Positions 1 through 6,033 of a stretch of 8,740 nucleotides of DNA are shown here, in pieces. This DNA is from an uncultured Ilumatobacter sp. (GTDB lineage: Bacteria; Actinomycetota; Acidimicrobiia; Acidimicrobiales; Ilumatobacteraceae). The position numbers were made by a program, and so were the translations under genes. Below the pieces are notes generated by a model. It was not told where the DNA came from, made no database searches, and was given only the letters and a program-made list of their open reading frames with translations. The stretch's first letter is position 1. Every line of letters starts with the position of its first letter. The stretch covers positions 1 to 8,740 of the forward strand of contig CALICC010000063.1 in NCBI GenBank assembly GCA_938049325.1, in the 5' to 3' direction.

Positions 1-561
1 TGCCTTGACCGCCGTCGCGTTCATCGGCATCCGCCCCGTGATCTGCCCGAGACCGGGGATACCGCCGAACCGCATCACAACCGGAACGGTCTCCATCGGC
101 ACGCCCATCGACCAGCTGTACAGCACGACGCGGTCGATCCGGTCGGGCGCAGCCGCCGCCGAACGCAAGGTGAAGAAGCCGCCATACGAGTTGCCGATCA
201 CGTGAGCCGACGGCACGTCGAGTGCGTCGAGCAGATCGGGGACCAAATGGTCGGCAGCCCGCTTGACCGCATCGATCGACGCACTCCCCGCGTCGCCGGG
301 CATCGGGTCGCTGAGCCCGCATCCCGGCCGATCGAGCAGGATCAGTCGAAATCCGGTCAGGCTCTGGGCCAGGTTGACCCAGCTCGCTCCGGCCGCCGAT
401 GCGCCATGGATGAGAACAACGGGCGGGCCCTCCCCGAGTTCTTGGACACGAACCGAGACGTTCAGCTGCTCGAGATGCACACGTCGCTCGGTCGGTTGGA
501 GGTCAAACGACTTCCACAACCGTTGTTCAGCGGCCCGATATTTGGACTCGTTCATGCCCAT
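1..561 (-). CDS. Alpha/beta hydrolase, partial (C-terminus beyond left edge)
   Basis: The frame is open for 187 codons from the ATG at 561 to base 1, so the last part of the protein lies outside the window. Visible alpha/beta-hydrolase marks, in order, are the oxyanion-hole stretch HGASAAGASW (about residues 52-61), DRPGCGLSD (77-85) and the nucleophile elbow GNSYGG (123-128) with Ser125 as predicted nucleophile. The catalytic Asp/Glu and His would lie in the missing part. No signal peptide is seen, so it is probably cytoplasmic. The substrate cannot be told: the fold covers esterases, epoxide hydrolases, haloperoxidases and C-C hydrolases. The start is uncertain. ATG at 561 and ATG at 555 both lack a good Shine-Dalgarno, and an in-frame GTG at 585 is also possible. 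It lies 87 bp downstream of the acyltransferase on the same strand. The call of a real hydrolase gene is firm; the reaction is unknown. Confidence 0.86.
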   Translation of the reverse strand, partial: MGMNESKYRAAEQRLWKSFDLQPTERRVHLEQLNVSVRVQELGEGPPVVLIHGASAAGASWVNLAQSLTGFRLILLDRPGCGLSDPMPGDAGSASIDAVKRAADHLVPDLLDALDVPSAHVIGNSYGGFFTLRSAAAAPDRIDRVVLYSWSMGVPMETVPVVMRFGGIPGLGQITGRMPMNATAVKA

Positions 562-648
562 GACGCAGTCTCGCGCGATCGCCACGGCGCATGACGCCGA
601 TTGTGCCGGAGGCGAAGCAGCGATCGACTGGTGCCGGTACAGGGTCGC
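562..648. other. Intergenic gap, hydrolase/acyltransferase
   Basis: This 87-bp spacer separates the acyltransferase stop (minus strand, 649) from the hydrolase start. I see no strong hairpin with a T-tract and no convincing Shine-Dalgarno. A CACAAT hexamer on the minus strand (600-605) resembles a -10 box and could serve the hydrolase, but its spacing best fits an ATG at 592 that is out of frame with the hydrolase. I therefore do not call a promoter. Confidence 0.4.
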
Positions 649-2865
649 TCAGACGCCGAGCAGTCGCACGAGGAGATCGGCGTAGTAGATCTGACCCGAA
701 CCGTTGAGGTGGATGCCGTCGTCGTAGAAGCAGCCGCCAGGGCACTGCGGTCCGAGCACCGCCCAGTCGAGCACGGTCACGTTGCCGTACACGCTCGGGA
801 GCGCTCGGATCTTCTCGTTGTTCCCGGCGATCCAACCGCGGTCGGCCTTGCCGGTCACGAAGATCACGATCGGCACGTCAGCGAGGATCGCCATCATCGA
901 ATCGAGTGACGCTTGAGAGAACGAGCCGTTCGTGCCGAGGTGGACGATGACCGCCGCACCGAATCTGCCATTGTCCTTGATGCTCTGCAATTCGGGGAGA
1001 GCAGCGGTGAACTGGCGGCTCTGGATGGCGTCGACGACGATGCCGCGCTGCGTCAACTCCTCAGCCGAGCCTTTCATCACGGAGTCACCGAAGCCGATGA
1101 GACGCAGCGACGGAGGCTCACCCTGCGGTGGCACGGTCAGCGCCGTCAGCCCCGCCAGATCGCTGACGACGCCGAGCGATGTGACCGCCGGCGGCGGGGG
1201 CGGGTTGGTCGGCGGGGGCGGTGCAACGGTCGTGGGCGCAGGGGCAACCGTGGTGGGCGCAGCTGTAGTGGGCGCGACCGTGGTCGGCGCAGCGGTTGCA
1301 TCGGGTCCGGCCGGAGGAACTCCGGCCGCGGTCGTCGGCGGTGCACTGGTCGGCGGTGCAGTCGTCGGCGGTGCGGTGGTCGGCGCCACGGTCGTCGGCG
1401 GCGGCAAGGTGGTCGGGATCTCCTTGCCGGGGCTGTCGGAGGCACGCCGGTCGGGCACGACGGCATCGGCATCGCCGAGGTTGACGGTCGAGGCCTCGTT
1501 GCGGTCGAGTTCGTCAGCGATCTCGTTCTGTTCGAGCCCGGCCGTCGCGAGCGAGGTCCCAGCAAAGATCGCACCGACCGACGCCACGGCGAGTCCACCG
1601 ACCAGACCTCGGCGCGCTCTCGCACTCGAGCTGGTTCGCGCCCGGCGAAGCATCGCCATGAATGAACCGGTACGTATCGGTGTCTCGACGAAGCGGTACG
1701 ACAGCTCCGTGATGATCACCGTCAACACCATCGCCGTCAAGAACTCCGACACCGTCAGCTTGTTGCCGGCGAACTTCCGGATCGCCTGGTAGATCGGCCA
1801 GTGGTAGAGGTACAACCCGTACGAACGCTTACCGATCCATACGAGGACCGCGTTGCCGAGCAGTCGGTTTGATCGAGCTCCCGGATGACTCACCGCGGCG
1901 ATGATCACGACCGTGAGACACGACGAAACGAAGAGCCCGCCGCGAAACAGGCGAGCGTCAGCTGCCCCATCGGGACCCACGAGGTAGATGTTCCAGCACA
2001 TCCAAGCGAATCCGAGCAGCGCCAACAGTGCGAGAGCGTCGAACACGACGCCCTTGTTGCGCAACGGTCCGCGCATGATGGCAAAGGGACGCCACAGCAT
2101 CGCAAAGGCGGCACCCAGCAGAATTCCCGACGAGCGGGCGAACGTACCGATGTACAAGAAGTCGAGCTTCGAGATCGGTCGATCACCGATCCACCAGTAG
2201 GCCTCCGGCGTGGCTTCGGGCTCGCCGATCACACCAGGGTGGAAGAGCAAGGCGCTGATGATCGCCACCGCGAATGCTGCGACGAACAACCACCGGCTGG
2301 CACCAGCGATGCTGCGCGTCCCGCGCCGGCCGAGCAACACGACCATCACCAGCGGCCACACCACGTAGAACTGTTCCTCGACGGCGAGGCTCCAGAGGTG
2401 TCGCAACGGCGCGAAATCGAAGGCCGCCGTGTAGCCGAGGCCAACGAACAACTGATACCAGTTCGACCCGTAGAAGAAGCCGCCGATCACGTCGCCGCGC
2501 AGCTGGCCGACCGCCTCTGGTTCGAAGAGCGCCGTGTACAACGTGACGAGCAACATCAACACGAAGAGTGCCGGCAGCAACCGTCGCGCTCGACGCTTCC
2601 AGAAGTCGACGAGTGAGACGCGATAGGTGCGTTCGCGCTCGGCGATGATCAGCAGGGTGATCAGGTAGCCGGAGATGACGAAGAACATCTCGACGCCAAG
2701 AAATCCGCCGGGGAGCCAGGTCGAGTTGGCGTGGTAGATCATCACGGCGATCACCGCGAGCGCTCGCATGCCATCGAGGCCCGGCAGGTAGGGGACGCGG
2801 CTGATCTGAGCGTTGTGCTCCCGAAGTGACACGCGGGACTCTGTTGGCGGCGCGAACGTCGTCAT
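649..2865 (-). CDS. Acyltransferase-3 membrane protein with C-terminal SGNH domain (copy A, Thr/Pro linker)
   Basis: Predicted integral membrane O-acyltransferase of the OafA/OatA type (738 residues), fused to an extracytoplasmic SGNH domain. The N-terminal acyltransferase-3 domain (about 25-400) shows PYLPGLDG, the R-x10-H pair (Arg34, His45) typical of the family, FFVISGYLIT (61-70), HLWSLAVEEQFYVVWPL (156-172), YGLYLYHWPIY (349-359) and YRFVETPIR (390-398), with about ten hydrophobic helices. A further helix at about 421-441 leads to a Thr/Pro/Ala-rich linker (484-560). The SGNH domain has GDS (593-595, Ser595), HLGTNG (642-647) and DGIH (716-719), so the catalytic set looks complete. Family knowledge suggests acyl transfer from the cytoplasm to a cell-surface glycan; the substrate is not inferable. 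I chose the ATG at 2865 over the upstream TTG at 2898 because it aligns with the start of copy B, including the CGATACTG just upstream. Copy B lies directly upstream. Confidence 0.92.
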   Translation of the reverse strand: MTTFAPPTESRVSLREHNAQISRVPYLPGLDGMRALAVIAVMIYHANSTWLPGGFLGVEMFFVISGYLITLLIIAERERTYRVSLVDFWKRRARRLLPALFVLMLLVTLYTALFEPEAVGQLRGDVIGGFFYGSNWYQLFVGLGYTAAFDFAPLRHLWSLAVEEQFYVVWPLVMVVLLGRRGTRSIAGASRWLFVAAFAVAIISALLFHPGVIGEPEATPEAYWWIGDRPISKLDFLYIGTFARSSGILLGAAFAMLWRPFAIMRGPLRNKGVVFDALALLALLGFAWMCWNIYLVGPDGAADARLFRGGLFVSSCLTVVIIAAVSHPGARSNRLLGNAVLVWIGKRSYGLYLYHWPIYQAIRKFAGNKLTVSEFLTAMVLTVIITELSYRFVETPIRTGSFMAMLRRARTSSSARARRGLVGGLAVASVGAIFAGTSLATAGLEQNEIADELDRNEASTVNLGDADAVVPDRRASDSPGKEIPTTLPPPTTVAPTTAPPTTAPPTSAPPTTAAGVPPAGPDATAAPTTVAPTTAAPTTVAPAPTTVAPPPPTNPPPPPAVTSLGVVSDLAGLTALTVPPQGEPPSLRLIGFGDSVMKGSAEELTQRGIVVDAIQSRQFTAALPELQSIKDNGRFGAAVIVHLGTNGSFSQASLDSMMAILADVPIVIFVTGKADRGWIAGNNEKIRALPSVYGNVTVLDWAVLGPQCPGGCFYDDGIHLNGSGQIYYADLLVRLLGV
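1186..1416 (-). repeat. Low-complexity Thr/Pro/Ala-coding repeat (linker of copy A)
   Basis: Coding stretch for residues about 484-560 of acyltransferase copy A. It consists of degenerate short units such as APTTVAPTTAAPTT and ends in a proline run (PPPPTNPPPPP). At DNA level it is a run of imperfect gtcgtcggcg/gtggtcggcg-like units on the plus strand. Such linkers are usually extended and extracytoplasmic, and could span the cell wall or be O-glycosylated; that role is inference. Unit number could vary between strains by slippage. Confidence 0.8.
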
Positions 2866-2953
2866 CGCATCATCAGTATCGTCGCCGGAGGGCGCCAAGT
2901 TGAGTCACGTCGAGCCGCGCTCGATCGGCGGCAGCGGTAACGCAAACGGTCGA
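2866..2953. other. Spacer between the two acyltransferase genes
   Basis: An 88-bp gap (55 bp if the TTG at 2898 were the start) between copy B's stop and copy A. It contains a small perfect inverted repeat, TCGAGC/GCTCGA with a 3-nt loop, at 2910-2924, not followed by a T-run on the minus strand, so it is not a convincing intrinsic terminator. Read-through from copy B into copy A is plausible. Confidence 0.4.
2875..2880 (-). promoter_or_regulatory. Putative -10 box, leaderless start of acyltransferase copy A
   Basis: GATACT on the minus strand lies 9 nt before the ATG at 2865, with no Shine-Dalgarno between. The surrounding CGATACTG octamer is shared with the same position of copy B (5077-5082). 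This geometry would place transcription initiation at or next to the start codon. No clear -35 is seen. The alternative is translation from the TTG at 2898 within a longer transcript from copy B. Confidence 0.3.
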
Positions 2954-5068
2954 TCAGATGCCGAACACGCCGGCGACGAGGCTTGCGTAGTAACGACGGC
3001 CGGGCGGATTGAGGTGAATGCCGTCAGCGGCGAAGCAGTCGCCTTCGCAGGCATCGGTCAAGCCGCCCCAGTCGAGCACGGTGACGTTGGGGTACGCCGC
3101 GGCGGTGTTGAAGATCAGTTCGTTGTTCGAGGCCGCGAGCTCTCGGTTCGCGGGAAGCTCGTTCGTGACGAGCACCACGAACGGCACTTCCGTGACGGCG
3201 GCCATCATCTGGTCCATCCCCGACTGGCCGATGTTGCCGTTGGTCCCGAGGTGGATGAGCAATTGATCGGGGACGATGCCCTCGTTGATCAATCGTTGGA
3301 CATAGTCGAGACCGTTGACCCAGGCGCGACTCTCGATCGCGCTCACGTTGAAGCCGAGCTCGTCGAGCTGCTCGGCAGCACCGAGCATCACGGAGTCACC
3401 CACAGCGATTCGGCCGCCGGTGGTTGCCGCCGGTGGCGGTTCCGTACTGCCGGGGACCGGAACGACGCTGCCGTCCTCGGTCGGGGCGAGCTCTTCGGCT
3501 CCAGCGTCGTCAGGCAGCGGCGCGGCTTCCTGCGTCGGGTCGACTGTTTCGAACTCGTCGCCAGCCGGCACCGCGGGTTCGGTGACGATCGGACCCTCGT
3601 CGGCTGGATCCACCGGCTCGTCGTCGTCGCAGTCTCCGGGGATCAGCAAATCACAGGTGAACTCTTTGCCCTGCTCGCCGATGCGTGCGGTGTCGTTCTG
3701 AATGAGTTCGGCGGTGGCCATGCTGCCAACGGCAAAGACACTCAGTGCCAGCGTCAGTGCACCGCCGCCGAGTACCGCCTTGCGCTGCCCGTCGGTCAGA
3801 CCCCGCGAACGCTGCCCCGCTCGCCGAGCTCGGAACCAGTCGCCGAGCTTGCCTTGACGGATCGGCGTCTCGACGTAGCGATACGAGAGTTCGGTGATGA
3901 TCGCCGTGGCGACCATGGCCAGCACGAATTCGTGGAACGCCAGCTTGTTCGCCGCGATGTTGCGGATGATCTGGTAGATCGGCCAGTGGTACAGATAGAG
4001 GCCATACGAGCGCGTGCCGATCCACAACAGCACCGGCATCGACAAGACCCGCCCGGTGAATGCACCGCGATGTGTCACCGCCGCGATGACGGCCAACGTG
4101 GCGATACCGGTGAAGAACAAGCCACCCCGGAAGAGGAAGGCGTGCACGCCCTCGGCTGGCGAGAAGCTGACGAACCAACACATGGCGGCCAGCGCGACGA
4201 AGCCGAGCATGGCCGCGGCATCGAACATCGCCCCTTTCTCACGCAGTGGGCCGCGCATGACCGCCTGCGGACGCCACACCATGGCGAACGCCGCGCCGAG
4301 CAGCAATCCGCCCGCCCGCGAGAACGTCGAGAGATACAGCGCGTCGGGCTTCGAGATCGTGCGCTCACCGAACGTCCAGTACGCCTCGGGCGTGAGTTCC
4401 GGCGACTGCTGCGGACCGGAGTGATGCAGCACCGCCACGATGACGGTGACGGCCACCGCAGCCAGGAACAACCAGCGGGCGATCCCAGCAATTCGACGAC
4501 TTCCGAAGCGGGTGAAGCCGAGCATGACGAGCGGCCACACCACGTAGAACTGTTCTTCGACGGCCAGGCTCCACAGGTGGCGCAGCGGCGCGAAGTCGCT
4601 CCCGGCGCTGTAGCCCGCGCCGATGAAGATCTGGTACCAGTTCGAGCCGTACAGGACGCCGGCGATCACGTCGCCGCGCAACTTGCCGAGCGTGTCGCGC
4701 TCGAACAGCGACACCCACACCGCGAGCAGCAGCATCATCACGAACAGCGCCGGGAGCAGGCGTCTGAATCGGCGCAGCCAGAACTGGCCGAGATCGATCG
4801 CGCCGGTACGTTCGTGTTCGGCAATGAGGAGCAACGTGATGAGGTAGCCCGAGATCACGAAGAAGACTTCGACGCCGAGATAGCCGCCAGGCAGCCAGTC
4901 GCTGTTGGCGTGGTACACCATGACCGCGACGACCGCGATCGCTCGGATGCCGTCGAGTCCGGGCAGGTACGGAAGCTGACTGATCTGCGCGTCGTACTGC
5001 TCGAGACGAGCGACGGGGCGCGTCGGACTGTCGGCGTCAGAAAATTGGGCGTCAGTGGTGGCAGTCAC
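2954..5068 (-). CDS. Acyltransferase-3 membrane protein with C-terminal SGNH domain (copy B, acidic linker)
   Basis: A 704-residue paralogue of the neighbouring acyltransferase. The membrane domain (about 33-405) carries PYLPGLDG, the R-x10-H pair (Arg42, His53), FFVISGYLIT (69-78), HLWSLAVEEQFYVVWPL (164-180), YGLYLYHWPIY (355-365) and YRYVETPIR (396-404). A helix at about 430-450 (AVLGGGALTLALSVFAVGS) leads to an Asp/Glu/Pro-rich linker (about 468-545), unlike the Thr/Pro linker of copy A. The SGNH domain shows GDS (557-559, Ser559), HLGTNG (606-611) and DGIH (682-685). The expected role is O-acylation of an extracellular or wall glycan, with the SGNH domain as acyl carrier/transferase or esterase; the acceptor is unknown. 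The start is the GTG at 5068, 16 nt after the metF stop. GGTGGGG precedes it but sits too close to be a normal Shine-Dalgarno, so the start may be leaderless. Confidence 0.92.
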   Translation of the reverse strand: MTATTDAQFSDADSPTRPVARLEQYDAQISQLPYLPGLDGIRAIAVVAVMVYHANSDWLPGGYLGVEVFFVISGYLITLLLIAEHERTGAIDLGQFWLRRFRRLLPALFVMMLLLAVWVSLFERDTLGKLRGDVIAGVLYGSNWYQIFIGAGYSAGSDFAPLRHLWSLAVEEQFYVVWPLVMLGFTRFGSRRIAGIARWLFLAAVAVTVIVAVLHHSGPQQSPELTPEAYWTFGERTISKPDALYLSTFSRAGGLLLGAAFAMVWRPQAVMRGPLREKGAMFDAAAMLGFVALAAMCWFVSFSPAEGVHAFLFRGGLFFTGIATLAVIAAVTHRGAFTGRVLSMPVLLWIGTRSYGLYLYHWPIYQIIRNIAANKLAFHEFVLAMVATAIITELSYRYVETPIRQGKLGDWFRARRAGQRSRGLTDGQRKAVLGGGALTLALSVFAVGSMATAELIQNDTARIGEQGKEFTCDLLIPGDCDDDEPVDPADEGPIVTEPAVPAGDEFETVDPTQEAAPLPDDAGAEELAPTEDGSVVPVPGSTEPPPAATTGGRIAVGDSVMLGAAEQLDELGFNVSAIESRAWVNGLDYVQRLINEGIVPDQLLIHLGTNGNIGQSGMDQMMAAVTEVPFVVLVTNELPANRELAASNNELIFNTAAAYPNVTVLDWGGLTDACEGDCFAADGIHLNPPGRRYYASLVAGVFGI
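3434..3667 (-). other. Acidic Asp/Glu/Pro linker of copy B
   Basis: This stretch codes for residues about 468-545 of acyltransferase copy B. It is rich in Asp, Glu, Pro and Ala (for example DCDDDEPVDPADEGP) and has two Cys residues at its start (Cys472, Cys480). It occupies the position taken by a Thr/Pro/Ala linker in copy A. The difference in charge is seen directly. A functional reason, such as a different periplasmic or wall environment or a different partner, is inference. Confidence 0.75.
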
Positions 5069-5076
5069 GCCCCACC

Positions 5077-5082
5077 AGTATC
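5077..5082 (-). promoter_or_regulatory. Putative -10 box, leaderless start of acyltransferase copy B
   Basis: GATACT lies between the metF stop (TGA at 5085-5087) and the GTG at 5068, ending 8 nt before the start codon. The flanking CGATACTG matches the position upstream of copy A. A -35 inside the end of metF is not recognisable. The gene may equally be co-transcribed with metF, given the 16-nt gap. Confidence 0.3.
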
Positions 5083-5084
5083 GC

Positions 5085-5942
5085 TCAGGCGACGACCAAA
5101 TCGAGGTTCACGACGATTTCTTTGGCCGTCGCGGCCCGATTCAGCGTGTAGAGGTGCAAACCGGGCGCGCCCGCATCGAGCAGGTCCTGGCACAGCTGCG
5201 TTGCCGCTTCGACGCCGAGCTTGCGCACGTGCTGGGGGTCGGAGCACCCTTCGAGACGGTCGGTGAGCCACGTCGGGACTGCGGTTCCGGACAGCTCGGC
5301 CATTCGAGCGACCTGCTTCACGTTGGTGACCGGCATGATGCCGGGCACGATCGGCTTGTCGATCCCGAGCGCTGCCATCTCGTCGACGAGTCGCACGTAG
5401 TGCTCGACATCGAAGAAGAACTGTGTCATCGCAAAGTCGGCCATGCGCATCTTCTCGGCGAGATGGCGCCGGTCGGACTCACGCGAGGCGCTCCGCGGAT
5501 GCACTTCCGGATGTGCGGCGACACCGATCGAGAAGCAGTCGGTGGTCGCCACGTCGTGAATCAGGTCGAGCGCGTAGGTGTAGTCGCTCTTCGCCGGCGT
5601 GCCATCGGCCGGAGCGTCACCACCGAGTGCGAGGATGTTCTCGACGCCGTTGCGGCGATAGTCGACGAGCAGGCTGGCGACCTCGGTTCGGGTGTGCCCC
5701 AAGCATGTCAGGTGCGCCATGGGTTCGAGGTCGGTATCGGCTCGCATCCACGACACGACACCGCCGGTCCGGTGGCGGTCGGAGCCACCCGCGCCGTAGG
5801 TGATCGAGACGAAGTCGGGATTGAGCGCTTCGAGTTCGCCGACAGCCTTACCGAGCGCCATGGTGGCGTTGGGCGTCTTCGGTGGGAAGAACTCAAACGA
5901 AACCGTGCGTTTGGCAGCGAGAAGGTCGCCGATACGAGCCAT
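5085..5942 (-). CDS. metF: 5,10-methylenetetrahydrofolate reductase
   Basis: Flavoenzyme reducing 5,10-methylene-THF to 5-methyl-THF, the methyl donor for methionine synthase; cytoplasmic, with a TIM-barrel fold. The 285 residues match the usual bacterial single-domain length. Visible signatures are FEFFPPK (16-22, with Glu17 as the likely catalytic Glu), VSITYGAGGS (45-54), AHLTCLG (76-82), NILALGGD (102-109, Asp109), AAHPEVHP (142-149), FAMTQFFFD (170-178, Gln174), VPGIMPVTN (199-207) and GLHLYTLN (261-268). Gly107 stands where the E. coli enzyme has the Arg of its LRGD motif; otherwise the key residues are present. The start is the ATG at 5942, with a TAGTTT hexamer 6 nt upstream and no Shine-Dalgarno. 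The gene follows purH by 91 bp and precedes acyltransferase copy B by 16 bp. Tandem palindromic repeats upstream may regulate it. Confidence 0.97.
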   Translation of the reverse strand: MARIGDLLAAKRTVSFEFFPPKTPNATMALGKAVGELEALNPDFVSITYGAGGSDRHRTGGVVSWMRADTDLEPMAHLTCLGHTRTEVASLLVDYRRNGVENILALGGDAPADGTPAKSDYTYALDLIHDVATTDCFSIGVAAHPEVHPRSASRESDRRHLAEKMRMADFAMTQFFFDVEHYVRLVDEMAALGIDKPIVPGIMPVTNVKQVARMAELSGTAVPTWLTDRLEGCSDPQHVRKLGVEAATQLCQDLLDAGAPGLHLYTLNRAATAKEIVVNLDLVVA

Positions 5943-5948
5943 GACGAC

Positions 5949-5954
5949 AAACTA
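5949..5954 (-). promoter_or_regulatory. Putative -10 box of metF (leaderless)
   Basis: TAGTTT fits the actinobacterial TAnnnT pattern and ends 6 nt before the metF ATG, so the transcript would start at or beside the start codon. With a 17-nt spacer the -35 position falls on GTGGAA, a 3/6 match, inside the proximal palindrome at 5971-5987. That would place an operator over the -35 element. Confidence 0.4.
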
Positions 5955-5967
5955 ATCGCTGTCGTAC

Positions 5968-6014
5968 ACCGTTCCACATCGTGGAACGAATGGAACCGTT
6001 CCGCATCGTGGACC
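5968..6014. promoter_or_regulatory. Tandem palindromic repeats, probable operators of metF
   Basis: An 18-bp direct repeat, accgttccacatcgtgga (5968-5985) and accgttccgcatcgtgga (5995-6012), matches at 17 of 18 positions with a 27-bp period. The first copy contains a perfect inverted repeat, GTTCCAC-ATC-GTGGAAC (5971-5987). The second (5998-6014) is an imperfect version. GGAAC-c-GTTCC (5992-6002) lies between them. The whole set sits in the 91-bp purH-metF gap just upstream of the putative metF -10. Two dimer sites for a repressor or activator are the likeliest reading. As RNA, both could also fold as hairpins at the end of the purH transcript, but no T-tract follows. The regulator is not identified. 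Confidence 0.6.
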
Positions 6015-6033
6015 GCCATGCGTCCGCGTGCGA

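Noticed and set aside
527..835. Minus-strand frame starting near an apparent -10 CACAAT and ATG at 592
   Set aside because: The frame is out of register with the hydrolase, overlaps both neighbours and is Arg-rich without motifs.
932..1792. Plus-strand frame with Gly/Val/Ala repeats resembling a PE-PGRS-like protein
   Set aside because: The repeats are the antisense reading of the Thr/Pro/Ala linker of the acyltransferase. The flanks have no coding signature.
2910..2924. TCGAGC/GCTCGA hairpin as terminator of acyltransferase copy B
   Set aside because: The stem is only 6 bp and no T-run follows on the minus strand.
2813..5266. Long plus-strand open frame (817 codons) opposite the acyltransferase genes
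   Set aside because: It lies antisense to two well-supported membrane enzymes, is rich in Arg, His, Glu and Asp as expected from the antisense of GC-rich coding DNA, and shows no domain motif.
5968..6014. Reading the repeats before metF as a minimal CRISPR array or riboswitch
   Set aside because: There are only two copies with a 9-bp interval and no spacer-sized inserts. No known SAM or THF riboswitch core is visible, and the short leaderless geometry leaves no room for one.
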